In this document: piece by piece, positions 23,696 to 34,641 of the stretch
Numbering within the stretch: position 1 is the stretch's first letter
How the letters are laid out: each line of letters starts with the position of its first letter
From: Phycomyces blakesleeanus NRRL 1555(-)
Lineage: Eukaryota; Mucoromycota; Mucoromycetes; Mucorales; Phycomycetaceae
NCBI RefSeq assembly: GCF_001638985.1
Contig: NW_017265145.1
Span: forward strand, 310,001 to 374,000
Direction of reading: 5' to 3'
Length of the DNA: 64,000 nt
Made by a program: the position numbers and the translations under genes
The notes under the pieces: model-generated
Told to the model about the DNA's origin: nothing
Databases searched by the model: none
Seen by the model: the letters and a program-made list of their open reading frames with translations, nothing else

Positions 23696-25876
23696 ATGAC
23701 AACATCATATTCAGCAAATTCAGGCGAGTGGCATAAAAGAGTATCGAGCTTCCATGCGGTTGATTTGGTTACATTGGACTCAAGTATCTTACCAGCCAGC
23801 ATAAGCCGGACATTGAGAGATGCATTAGATGGAAGAGACACGACGGTTGTAGTTAACCACGAAAAATCCATAAAATCACCCACTACTCCTGCTACTATTA
23901 CGGCTACTATCACCTCTTCTCAACAGACACTTCAACTTAGAACCGTACCCAGCTTGGAAAATATCGGACATTGTAATAATCATAATTATTATAATAATAA
24001 TCATCACAAACATCATAATCCTACACAGCCCATTCTGACTTTACCTATGGGACCAGAGATTGAGCGGATAAGCATCCTCGAACAAGCCTTGGAAGAAGCA
24101 AACCAAAAGGTCCATCAGATGAACAACCATCTGTGGGAACATGAGCAAGGAACTCAGATCACTCTTGGGCTACGACTCGAAGAACTTGAAAAGACCAAGC
24201 TTCAATTAAAAACCCTAGAACAAATCGAAGAAAAACAGACCGCAATCATCGAACAGTTACTCAACAAGCAGGACTCAATGGAGATACTTTTAAAAAGGCA
24301 GCAGATCCACAGTGTCAAGATGATGGAAGAGTTTGCACGCGCAAAGGCAGACACCACAAAATATTTTCAGCACAAAATCGAACATGTGGTTAAAGAAGTA
24401 ACACGAATCTCAGCAGTACGCCAGGATCTTGAAAAACGAATGAGTGATATACAAGACCAGAAGATCCTCGAGAAACGGTCGAGTGATATAGATTTGCAGC
24501 GGACAATGGCGCTGGAAGGCCGAGTTGAAGAGTTAGACATGATCGTAGAGAAGCTTGATTTTCAGAAGAAGCGGACATCGGCCGCCTTGACTAGAAAGAC
24601 CAGTGCCTATCGACAGATGGAGCAATGCTTGCAGAGACACACAGAAATTATCAAGACATATGAACAGAAGATTAAGATGCTCGAGAAGGCGGCCCTAGAG
24701 GCCTCCCAACAGCGAGTCCTGTCACCAAACAAAGATGCATCTGATCTTCTAGACGAGTCGGATACGACCACTGTACCTCTACCTGCGTCTGTACCTGTGT
24801 CTGTACCCGCGAACCCTGGCGAAAAAAGCGTAATTTGCCACGAGGCCTGTGCGACCAAACATCAAGATGGACCCCACAACTCAACAAATTCGAAAAAAGT
24901 CAGTGCACGCATGGAGAACGGGTATCATTGGCAGGGCCAAAGATCTCTTCGCCATTCCCATCAACCCACACGCTCGATCTTGAAAAAATGTGATTCAAGT
25001 GTAATTAATCGATTGGACGAGCAGGCACTACAGAAGCAGTGCCAAGAGTGGCTTGATGAAGGCAAAGGCGAGACTCTGGTATATAAAATTGTAGAGATCT
25101 GCAAGGACAATAAATACCTCATTGTACAGATGCAAGATATGCAAAACGAACTAAACCTTTGGCACCAACATGCCGCCATGCTCAGAGACGCTCAACGTCA
25201 CTCAAACCCTAAGAAACCTACATCAGCATCTACATCTACATCAGCATCAACATCAACATTAGCATCAACACATACACCAACATCAAAAAAACATAGACAC
25301 GATTGTGAAAGTCGACTAGATCACACTTCACACCGTACCCAATTACGCTCTACTGATAATTCAGAAACTATGCATTCATATCCATCATATAAACTCAATA
25401 ACTCTTCCCAAAACCTGAATTTACCTCCTCCGACTGCCCCTCCATCGAACCCACCACCACCTATACCCAGTTCACCTTCCTCTCGACACTCTACAAAGTC
25501 AATTGAAAAGGAAAACAATAATCATAATACTACAACCACAACTGCTAATAGATCTTCTCAGCATAATATCCGGGACCTAAAACGCCGTTTATCGCATGCG
25601 GAAGCGGCGGCATTTTCGATGGCAAAGAAACTTGATGCTGTTTTACACGAAAAAGAAGGACTAAACTTAGAAACATCACGCTGGAGGGCAGAAGTCGATA
25701 AACTGTTAGAGGCACAGGCTGAGAAGGAAGCACAGGCAGCCAAGGTGCAACAAGAACTAGAAAAGCAATTAGAAGAAGAGCGTGCGCTAAAGGCCAAATC
25801 TGAGAAAGCACGCCAAGTATTGGAATCTCAAACGGATGCCTGGTTGAGTAAAAAGAGTGTATTTAAATGCTTCTAA
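23696..25876 (+). CDS. Coiled-coil protein, 726 aa, function unknown
   Basis: A single-exon gene. Residues ~1-60 are non-repetitive (MTTSYSANSGEWHKRVSSFH). A His/Asn-rich stretch (HNHNYYNNNHHKHHNPTQPI-like, encoded at about 23970-24030) follows. Residues ~120-340 form long coiled coils (ISILEQALEEANQKVHQMNN and LEELEKTKLQLKTLEQIEEK). A middle part is Ser/Thr-rich and includes an imperfect (SAST)n repeat and a Pro-rich PPPTAPPSNPPPPIPSSPSS tract. A second coiled coil occupies the end (KLLEAQAEKEAQAAKVQQEL). Such architecture is common in spindle-pole, septin- or motor-associated proteins, but no family domain is recognised. The ATG is preceded by A-rich sequence and upstream stops. There is no signal peptide or membrane span. 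Confidence 0.8.
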   Translation: MTTSYSANSGEWHKRVSSFHAVDLVTLDSSILPASISRTLRDALDGRDTTVVVNHEKSIKSPTTPATITATITSSQQTLQLRTVPSLENIGHCNNHNYYNNNHHKHHNPTQPILTLPMGPEIERISILEQALEEANQKVHQMNNHLWEHEQGTQITLGLRLEELEKTKLQLKTLEQIEEKQTAIIEQLLNKQDSMEILLKRQQIHSVKMMEEFARAKADTTKYFQHKIEHVVKEVTRISAVRQDLEKRMSDIQDQKILEKRSSDIDLQRTMALEGRVEELDMIVEKLDFQKKRTSAALTRKTSAYRQMEQCLQRHTEIIKTYEQKIKMLEKAALEASQQRVLSPNKDASDLLDESDTTTVPLPASVPVSVPANPGEKSVICHEACATKHQDGPHNSTNSKKVSARMENGYHWQGQRSLRHSHQPTRSILKKCDSSVINRLDEQALQKQCQEWLDEGKGETLVYKIVEICKDNKYLIVQMQDMQNELNLWHQHAAMLRDAQRHSNPKKPTSASTSTSASTSTLASTHTPTSKKHRHDCESRLDHTSHRTQLRSTDNSETMHSYPSYKLNNSSQNLNLPPPTAPPSNPPPPIPSSPSSRHSTKSIEKENNNHNTTTTTANRSSQHNIRDLKRRLSHAEAAAFSMAKKLDAVLHEKEGLNLETSRWRAEVDKLLEAQAEKEAQAAKVQQELEKQLEEERALKAKSEKARQVLESQTDAWLSKKSVFKCF

Positions 25877-26113
25877 GTTTTTAGTTTTCTTTTTCCCTTC
25901 TCCCCACCCATTATATATATTTAGTCAATAGGACAAATTTACATCTTGTACAGTATAGAAAGAGCCAATTTAACATATATATATATATAGTATATTATGT
26001 GAAATAAATTATTTGAGTGAAATATATTTATGTATGAATGTGATGCTTTTTTTATAGATATATAAAATGAGGGGAAATGATAAGTGTATAAAAATTCATA
26101 TTATTATTACTTT

Positions 26114-27325
26114 TTAAGCAGTGATTTGCTTATTCTTTTGAGCTTCATGGAATTTTGAGAGGACGATCTTGCATTGTGTTTCTCTGCAAAGGTCGTTCAA
26201 ACCAGCCTTGGCATCACCCATTCTGTCAAAGAAAACCAAACCAGCGCTACGTTCAACAGCATCAATAGGAACCTTGAATGTTTCGAGAGGAGTCTCGTCT
26301 GGTATACGCTGGTTAGGCAATACAAAAGCAGCCGTACTGTATTTTCCGTCGCGCTGGGTCATGATCACCTTGTAGAAATGAGTGGGGACAGCGACATTGG
26401 GAACGCCGTTTGTGCCGATGACCTGATACTTGACGTAGAACTTTCCGTCATTTTCCTGATGTGGAAGGTAGAGAGGTCCCGTGAACACATACACATCAGG
26501 GAATGTTTTTGTGAGAGAGCGGCAGAAGTTTTCGAAATGAGCCCAATCTAGAAAACATATGTAAATACATATACATATACATATACATATAATTAAAATT
26601 TAAATAATCAATAGTAATTAATCAAGCAATCGATCAATTAATACTTACAGTCTCTGTTGAAACCTTCTCCAACCTGAGGAGCGATGTTTGAGAGGTAAAA
26701 AGTTTCATTCATGGCCTGCTGACTGTTCTTGACATCGGCAGCGGGTACCATGTGGCCACGGTCAAAGTTACTCTTATAATAATCTGTCAAACGAGCTCTG
26801 AATTGAGGAGGCACGCTGTCCTCTTCTTTAAAAGCGGATTTACTGCGTTCAACACCTTCTGCTCTCTTAAGAGAGGCAGGTGTAAGGTGTTCAGCAACCC
26901 AATTGGGATTTCTGTCTCTGCGGTTGTAAGACACAACATAGGCATCACGATAAATCAGATCGCTGACAGGGCCTTTTGTTGTTGTTATGGTTATGGTTGT
27001 TATGGTAATTAATAACGATAATTAATTAGAATTTTTTTTATGTACAATACAGAATAAATAATAATAGTTTATAATTTTTACCGGGGAATCCGAAAGGAAG
27101 AATTGTCTTCGCCTTCTCAATGGAAGACATTGGGCGTGCGGGTGGTGCTGTTTGTTGAGGCATGTTGGTGATGGGCTTTGGTGCCTGAGGTTGAGGTTGA
27201 GTCTGGGCTACAGGTACCATCATGGCAGCAGGGCGAGGTTTTTGTGTGAACTTTTGGTAGGCAGCCATAGATATGGCGCCAATTGCAGCACCACCAAACA
27301 AAAAGGTAACACGTTCAGATGCCAT
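26114..27325 (-). CDS. NUC1: Mitochondrial EndoG-type nuclease
   Basis: DNA/RNA non-specific nuclease of the EndoG/Nuc1 family, located in mitochondria and involved in nucleic-acid degradation and cell death. Three exons on the minus strand (27082-27325, 26649-26972, 26114-26547) give 333 residues, close to yeast Nuc1 (329). The N-terminus has a hydrophobic helix (VTFLFGGAAIGAISMAAYQK), then a Pro/Gln-rich linker. The catalytic motif NFDRGHMVPAADV contains the family His (His155), and NETFYLSNIAPQ supplies the metal-binding Asn (about 177). VFTGPLYLP and FFDRMGDAK are also family-like. Introns are GT-AG; intron 1 has an unusual acceptor region of GTT/AAC repeats. The start ATG is at the expected distance from the membrane helix. 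Confidence 0.95.
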
Positions 27326-28356
27326 GAGGGAAATGAGGTTAAGGATGTCTAAACTCTTGTTATTTTTATTTTTTATTTTTTTTGCTTGGGTTATCTTTTT
27401 TTGGAGGTTAAAATGAATAATTCAAGCCACGACGGAGGTTCAAAATATAATAGACATTTGTTACCAGGGCGGATGAACAGATTTCGGTACATTACATTGC
27501 AGTACATTGCAGTAGAATAGAGTATAATTTATTAAATGTATATATGTATATCATAGTCCTGACCTCCTCAATTATCCAATTCTTTTTCTTTTTTGTTAAG
27601 ATTTTTTCTTAGTATTTAATTATTGGATCTTTTACTTGCTCTATACTTATATTTTTTATATATGACATTTAATTAATTAAACAAAGAAAAGAAAAGAAAA
27701 AAAAAGAAAATTAAAACCGCTTTTATAATTAGCTTATTTAAAATAGAGACAGAAAAGTAATATTATAGTATTTGACAGAAACAAGCTATATAAAGCATAA
27801 AAGAAATACATATATACTTTACTCATCAATTATTAGCTTACAAACTACAAAGCTACACCAAATATATATAATAAATAAGATTGCTTATAATTCCTTACAA
27901 AAAAAAACCTCCAAATCACCCGTGATACGTTTGGAAGAAGAGATATGTATATCTCTGTGTGTATTTGTTTGTTTGGATTATATTTAAGAGTATCAGTTAT
28001 TCCAAAGCCTCTTTATTTGTTTTGATTTAATTTCTTTTGGATATTATTTTCAATTTTCAATTTTTTTTGTACAAACCAAAAAATATATTATTATATTTAT
28101 AAAAACAGAGGCTATCTGTCGCCATCTCAAATTAAAAATAATAAATTCTATAGCATTTACCCGGTCAAGCCTAAATCATTCGATTCCTTTCAATTCAACA
28201 ACTAAATGTTATAAGAAAATACGATTTAACAGAATATAGACAAATACTCTTCTCCCCCAACCAATTTAAGTTTTTTTCTTCTTCTTCTTGCTTGTAACCA
28301 CCTTCAATCCAATCCAACCCAATAGAACAAACGCCCTTCAAGTTTTGTATTCTTCT

Positions 28357-29372
28357 TCTTTATAGTTCGTATGCTCATGTGGTTTCCAAGGCTACACGGA
28401 ATCGAACAAAGAAGGAAGACCATCATGGTTCTACCAGTAAATTTGTTCCGGGCCACACAGTATATCTTTGTTTATTTATTTATTTATATATTCTTCATGG
28501 CAGATCTATTCTTGGATTGTCTAAACGTAACCAACATGTTCATCTTAATAAAAATATACAAGGATCATTGCTCCGTAAGATATATAGCTACTGATGGTAA
28601 GACTATAGCTATATATATATATATACATACATATACTGGTCAATCTCGTTTGAACTACATACCATACATCATACATTAACACTAATAACAAAAGAAGGAA
28701 GTATCAAGATTGGCCTTAATCCCTTCCCTGCTCATTCTTCTTTTACCTTTTTCTTTTAAGAAAATTGGCTAGGATATGTATTACTAATTTACCAGTAAAT
28801 GAAGATAAAAAAGAAAACTCCTTCTACTCCTTGTCCTTCCTCATCTTTCTATCCCCTTAGAATAATGATGATCATTTTTATCATTATCATGATCATGATC
28901 AGTATCAGTATGTTTATTATTACTATTTTGTAAAAAAAAAAAAAAAAAAGTCATTGTCTTGTTTCAAATCAGATCAAATCATATAATTTCAAATTTCAAT
29001 TTTATTTATTTATTTTTAAAATATAATATACTAACAAAGTTCTTGTATTACTATTTGCCTCGTTAACCACCCCCTCTCCCCCCTTGTGTGTTACGTTATT
29101 AGATACAAGGTTCTCTCTAAACAAACCATATATTTGTTAAAATAATATCTGTTGTTTTGATTCTATACTGTCTCTTTATTCTATTATCGGATTGTCATTG
29201 TTTTCTCATCATGGTAGATTTGGATGATATTCTAAAAATATCTATATTCAGAATAATGATAATGATACTGATAATAATACCTTTATTTTTGGTTATTCTA
29301 AAGAATTGTTGTACACCTTGGCATTACCATCGCACCATGTCTATAGATACACCTTGTAGTCAAGGAATACAT
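28357..29372 (+). other. Coding-like fragments with splice signals, gene uncertain
   Basis: A CT-rich promoter-like stretch (28245-28355) is followed by pieces that read as protein. After a TTTATAG acceptor comes a frame with VVSKATRNRTKKEDHHGSTS; later GRSILGLSKRNQHVHLNKNI; and after a TATATTCAG acceptor at 29250 comes NNDNDTDNNTFIFGYSKELL, YTLALPSHHVYRYTL and a TAG. Candidate introns are very short (about 44 nt). I could not join the pieces into one open frame, so this is either an eroded gene or a real small gene I failed to assemble. Confidence 0.3.
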
Positions 29373-29889
29373 CGGTTTGTGTTTCAGCTGGTAACACGCG
29401 TACAGAGGTACAATCTTTAAAAAAAAAACTTCTAAAAGGTAAGAAGACCAAACAAAGTTACCATAGCGACGATGACCGCATTTATATAATAAATAAATAA
29501 ATAAACACTAGCGCCTTTATGCCTTTTGTATTTGGATATATATGAATAAATAGTATGTAATTTTATTTAAATCACAACGCAGAAGCCATATGTACAGTAT
29601 CTATGTAACCAGGTCCATAAAAGAAAAAAATAAGAGGCATCGAAGAATCCAAGTATAATTGGTCAAATAACACTAATAACAAATTGAATAGGACCTGGGA
29701 TAAGACCACTTTATTAATCAACAATAAAGAGTGAATATTTTAATACGTTTTTAATTTTTTGATACAATTGAAATTACATAAACTTGAATAAAGAGCATGA
29801 ATTTTACTGATTTTCGCATTTTCGTTTCGTAAACTTCCAAAATTGGTTGCGAAGAGTGTCTGCATTTTTTTTAATTCAGGCAATTTCCA

Positions 29890-30141
29890 TTGTCTACCTT
29901 CTTTCAAGCATGCTATTCAATCTATCTTTTTGAGGCCTTTTTTTCAATTATTACTTGCTCAAATTCCTCAACAAAAGAAGCAGGAGAAGTAAAAGACAAT
30001 CCAACTGTAATAAGTGGGCTTAAAGATGTATTTATATTGTTTTCACCAAAGTTTTCTTTGGAAAGAATAATACAGTCATTAGCCCAAGGATTGGGGAGAA
30101 AGTCATATCTACCAGTGAAGCGACTGACTGATGTATGCTAA
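29890..30141 (+). other. Unidentified open frame
   Basis: 83 codons open from a non-ATG start, ending at TAA; residues ~25-80 (KDNPTVISGLKDVFILFSPK, then FSLERIIQSLAQGLGRKSYL) look like protein. It abuts the pseudogene on the opposite strand. No family recognised. Confidence 0.25.
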
Positions 30142-30167
30142 GTAACATAACTGTGCAAGGTATAAAT

Positions 30168-30464
30168 TCAAGCACTAAGGATAATTGGATCCACCTTGTA
30201 TCTCTTAAAAGCCTCTAAGCAGTAGTTTAACTGCTCTCTCTAGAGGCAATTTATTAACGGTGTGTTGAACTTCCGCAATAGTTGATAGGATATTGATTGC
30301 TAAAGATTTTGGTTCCAAGACCATATCTGAGCGCGTTCAATTGCTCTATTTTGGGTTTCTAAAATAGTTGTGGTGATATAGTTAGGCACTATGGGATCTT
30401 GAGTGATGATTTTGGACATCGGATCTTTGCCTGGGTGCGACTTTTGAGATAAAGAGTTATTCAT
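30168..30464 (-). pseudogene. Frameshifted coding relic, family unknown
   Basis: On the minus strand an ATG at 30464 opens a frame with SKIITQDPIVPNYITTTILE and TQNRAIERAQIWSWNQNL, ending in TAG at about 30300. The next frame continues immediately as INILSTIAEVQHTVNKLPLE and RAVKLLLRGF to a stop at 30205, and a third frame continues as KRYKVDPIILSA to 30168. Three collinear helical-looking segments separated by single frameshifts are what a decayed gene looks like. The style recalls retrotransposon Gag N-terminal regions, but I cannot name it. Confidence 0.45.
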
Positions 30465-33400
30465 AAAGAAACCTATGGGAAACCAACACTGCTACAGCTA
30501 CAACTGATCCTAGGCACACGGTGTTTCCTTGTGGAAGATGTCATTTTGAATCTACCGGACCACAACTTAATTTTTTTTGGTGCCATTAAAGAATTATATC
30601 TGGTCCCTAAGGATACATAATATTCGTATCAAGATTTTCTTTTGTGATTTGAAGAATTAAAACTGTGGATTGGTGGGGATTACTTGCCAGTTAATATTCT
30701 AAGGCTTTAGTAATATAGCTACAATATGTGAAATAGAGAAAGACATGATACGCGTAAGAAGACGAATAAATAATAAAATACCCAACAAGATTACATCATA
30801 GTTTAATGGCAACAGCTTCTTATAATCTTCTGTATAACTAGCTATTGATATAGTATATTTGTAACTAATCACTACTTTTCATGGCCAAATAAGTCTAATT
30901 TTAGGGCTACTAATTGAATATATTGTATGAATTTTAGGGAAATATGCTGTGTCCTAAAGAATTAGATAAAGACACCGGGCCCCGGACAGATAATCGCAAC
31001 ACATTAGCCCAGTTAGATAGAAAGGTCGACCCTGTAAGATCGCTGAAGAGAATACAAAATTGTCTCAAGTTCAAGTTAAAGTACTGTGAGGGTATTTATA
31101 TATTATCTAAATTACTGTATGATTCTATCTAGGCTATAACAGTCCAAGAATCTCATTTGAACAACTCTGAAAACGCCTAGGGCGTATAGCGCCATTGAAA
31201 AAAATAAAATAAGAAAAAAAAATGTGATCACCTGGACATTCTAATTTTGGTAATATATTGAGTTCATTAACGATATCATTATTATCATTATCATTATCAT
31301 TATTATTATTTTATAACCATGGCAATAGATTGCATGATATTTGCATGATATTACAAGATATTACATTGTATTTATGTTTAATATCTTGCCTTAAATATAT
31401 ATTAAGGGGAGAATAAGAGTAGGAGTAGGAAGGAATAATTGAATTTCATTTTATTTGAGCTGACATGTTTCCAATTGACAGTATCAGCAGATATACATAC
31501 AAATTTCAATTGTGTGGATATTTTGGCTTCGAATCTAATTATAATAATGAAACAAAGAGTATTGGATAATATAAATCATAAGAATGACATAAACATTTTG
31601 CTTTGTTTTAGTCAATTCATTTTATTGAATAATGGCAAACAGATATATATATATTGGTTAGATGGCTTCAGGTACACCGGCTAATTACAGTGTCATAAAT
31701 TATTGAAATGTTTTTTTGTGGGGTTACTAACCAGATCAAGACGCACAGGATAGTCTTTAATTATTTCCACTCTTATTTCTTTTTTTTTCTTTCATGGGTC
31801 CCTTTTATTTCTTCTATTCTATTCTATTCTATTGTACTTTATTGTATTCTAGTTTTACAAAAATTCATGGGTATAATATTACCAGATACTTGACATAAAG
31901 GTGTATTTAACCTCATGGTTCAATATTTTTCTTCTTCTTTCTTTCATGAATAGATAGCTTGTTTGATTTATTTTATATACTAGTTACCCGAGTCTAGTTG
32001 TCTTACACTTCTAGTCTCCAAAATAAATAAATGATTAGAGTTATTTGGAAATGAAGAATAAAATGGTCTAAATTATACCCCATATTTTTTTTTTTGGTTG
32101 AGCCCATATATAATATTATCTGTCGGCTGAGCTGGTAGTACCAAGAATTTGTGAAGGTTGCCTATAAATCCATTAGTATTACAATTTTCTTGGGACTAAC
32201 TGCCAAGTTCAAAAAAAAACAAAAAACAAAAACAAGGGCTAATTTGCTTTGAAAGAAAGAAGGAAAGAAGGAAAGAAACGCAAAAAGTCAAAGAGTTAAT
32301 TACATAAATATTACCCGAACTTCTTTTACTTTTGGTATTTTAGTTTTTTTTTGTTTTCATAACAAAAAACAAGAATTAATATTTCTAAAGTACATTTCAT
32401 TGATAGTAGTTTTTTCTTCTTCTTTTTCTTTCAAACTTTTTGTTTCTTTCGAATGCACTGACCAGACCTTGGTTTTTTTTTGTTTCTATGTTACAAGGTT
32501 TGAGCTACAAATGGCTTAGCTTGATCGAAGATGTCTGATTGGTGAGATTGCTTATTTGTCTATACAGTGTATATACATATATGTATCTATGAAACCCAGC
32601 TAGATTTACTTTGTGTTCAACCAGATTAAGAGAGAGAGAGGAGGAGGAAGAAGAAGAAGACGAAGAAAAAAAAATCAGAGAGAAAGCGACGAGTAACCCA
32701 ATTTGGCAAATATTTAAGGTATTTTCCTCTGTATCACAGTCTCCATATACAAGCTGTAATTGTAAAGTGCGACAGGTGTGTCATTCATTGAGTGTACGCG
32801 GCAATTTCGTGCTACATGGTTTAAACGTAAGCCATTCCGGCACCATTCCTTTGTCCTTCCACTATTATTTTTTTATACAGTTTCTATACTGCAGACACAA
32901 CAATCCGATACATATATTTATATAGTACATATAAAAAGGTACAATTTACTGGGTAACAATGGTCATGAACAAATAAGGTTTTTGGTATATTTTATATAAA
33001 AACAAGTGAAAGAAAGATACACTTGTTGGTCCGGAAGAGCGGCCAAAGGTAAGGTCAGTGTAGAATTATATATATATATATATATACTTTACATTATTTA
33101 GAGTGGCGACTACAAAAAGTGTGGAAGATTAAGCTATTTGTCTGGCCGGTTTACACCTTGTCTAAAACGGAAATGATACTGAGAGCGTATCTTTTTTCTT
33201 TCCTTTCTTCTTTATTTCTTATGAGGCATTTGTGGTACAGAAATGACTGACCAAACCAAGCCAAGTCAAGTCAAGTCAGTTAAAAATAAAAAATAAAAGT
33301 GATATTTGTCTATATATAGATAGATAGATAGATAGATAAATAGAAGTAATAATATATATATATATATAAAGTATAGTATCGTGCAGTGGAGTGCAGTGAA

Positions 33401-34362
33401 GTGCAGTGCCGTGAAGCATAACGTAGCGTAGTGTGGTATATGTCAGATGGAAAGAGATCATCCCCAGCATCGCCTGCTCATTGGAAGGATAATGAGCGGA
33501 AACCAACCATTCTTTTAGACAACTGACGTACAGGCGATAATGAACTATTTATCTATCTCTTTAGTGCATACCAATACTTACTTAAACTTTAGTTCGCTAG
33601 TTGACATCATCACAATTATAGCAAAAGAGAGTAAGAGACTTCTTTTTAGGTTTATTTGATGTACTTGAACCCTGATGTTACAGTAACAAAGAAATGTATT
33701 TTTTTTATTAAAATTTGTAAAAGGGGAGTGAAGAAAGGTGAGGGGAAAAAGGGAACATAGGGTTTGTTTGGGATGAAAGAAGTCATTCCACAAATACTAC
33801 TGCTACTGTTAATAGTGTTGCTACTTTTATTACCATTTCATTTTTTTTAAAAAAAAATATGTACAAGACAAGAAGAGGTGTTTTGTACAGCTTGACCACC
33901 CCCTTGTACCAAAAAAATAAAAAATAAAAAAAGTAAGATAAAATGTAGCACCACTTTACTTTAGAAGAGCAAGATTTTTATTTATTGAACCTATAAAGTG
34001 TCTATATAGTTATGGTTATAAAGATAATTAACCCCTTGCTATTGTTCAACCAAAAATGAAATGCTTTCATATCACTTCATGTCTGGACTTGGGCGGCAGT
34101 GAAGCCAATCCTTTACCGGTTGTACGACCCAGCCCGATCCAGATTTGTGTACCCCCCAAAAAAAAATCATAAAAAAAAGTTACTCGTGTTCTCTTATTAG
34201 GGCTCCCTCCGTTCCGATTCCTTCTCGGCTAAAAAAAAACAAGTGAAAAAGAACCAAATTCTCTTTTTCTTTCTCTTCTTTACTCTACTTTCTCTTTCTC
34301 TTTTTCCATATTTTTTTTTTTAATATTTTTTTTTCTTGGCTTTGAAAAAAGAGAACACTGCC

Positions 34363-34370
34363 TATAAAAG
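34363..34370 (+). promoter_or_regulatory. Possible TATA box of the kinesin gene
   Basis: TATAAAAG lies about 270 bp upstream of the kinesin ATG, after long CT/T-rich tracts (34259-34340). A (AAT)n repeat at about 34479-34500 falls in the putative 5' leader. Confidence 0.35.
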
Positions 34371-34641
34371 CACCTAAGCTCGAGAAAGTCGAAACCAACA
34401 AAGCGAGCAGAGTCCAGCATACAACAAAAAAATATATATCGACAGCTGCCTTTGGAAACAGAAAAAAAAAAGCACCAAATAATAATAATAATAATAATAT
34501 AAGAAACCTATTCGACGCAGTAGTTTTTCTTTATTTTATTTTATTTTGCTGGGTGCCTGGGTGCCTGCCTGTTAGAAATCTAAATAATAAAAAAAAGAGT
34601 TAGAAAAAGTATTTTGCCGCTTCAATTCTACACCAAAAGAT

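Larger units (their letters stand above)
27326..34641. other. Long gene-poor region with scattered relics
   Basis: A 7.3-kb AT-rich tract between NUC1 and the kinesin gene. Apart from the relics listed separately (28357-29372, 29890-30141, 30168-30464) it holds microsatellites, poly-A/T runs and simple (ATT/ATC)n stretches (for example 31276-31310). A 62-codon ATG frame at 30944-31132 (MLCPKELDKDTGPRTDNRN...) has normal composition but no identifiable family. Confidence 0.5.

Noticed and set aside
30541..30640. A frame with LPDHNLIFFGAIKEL suggesting a DDE transposase tail
   Set aside because: The catalytic-region pattern is too poor, no upstream transposase motif is present, and the frame is broken almost at once.
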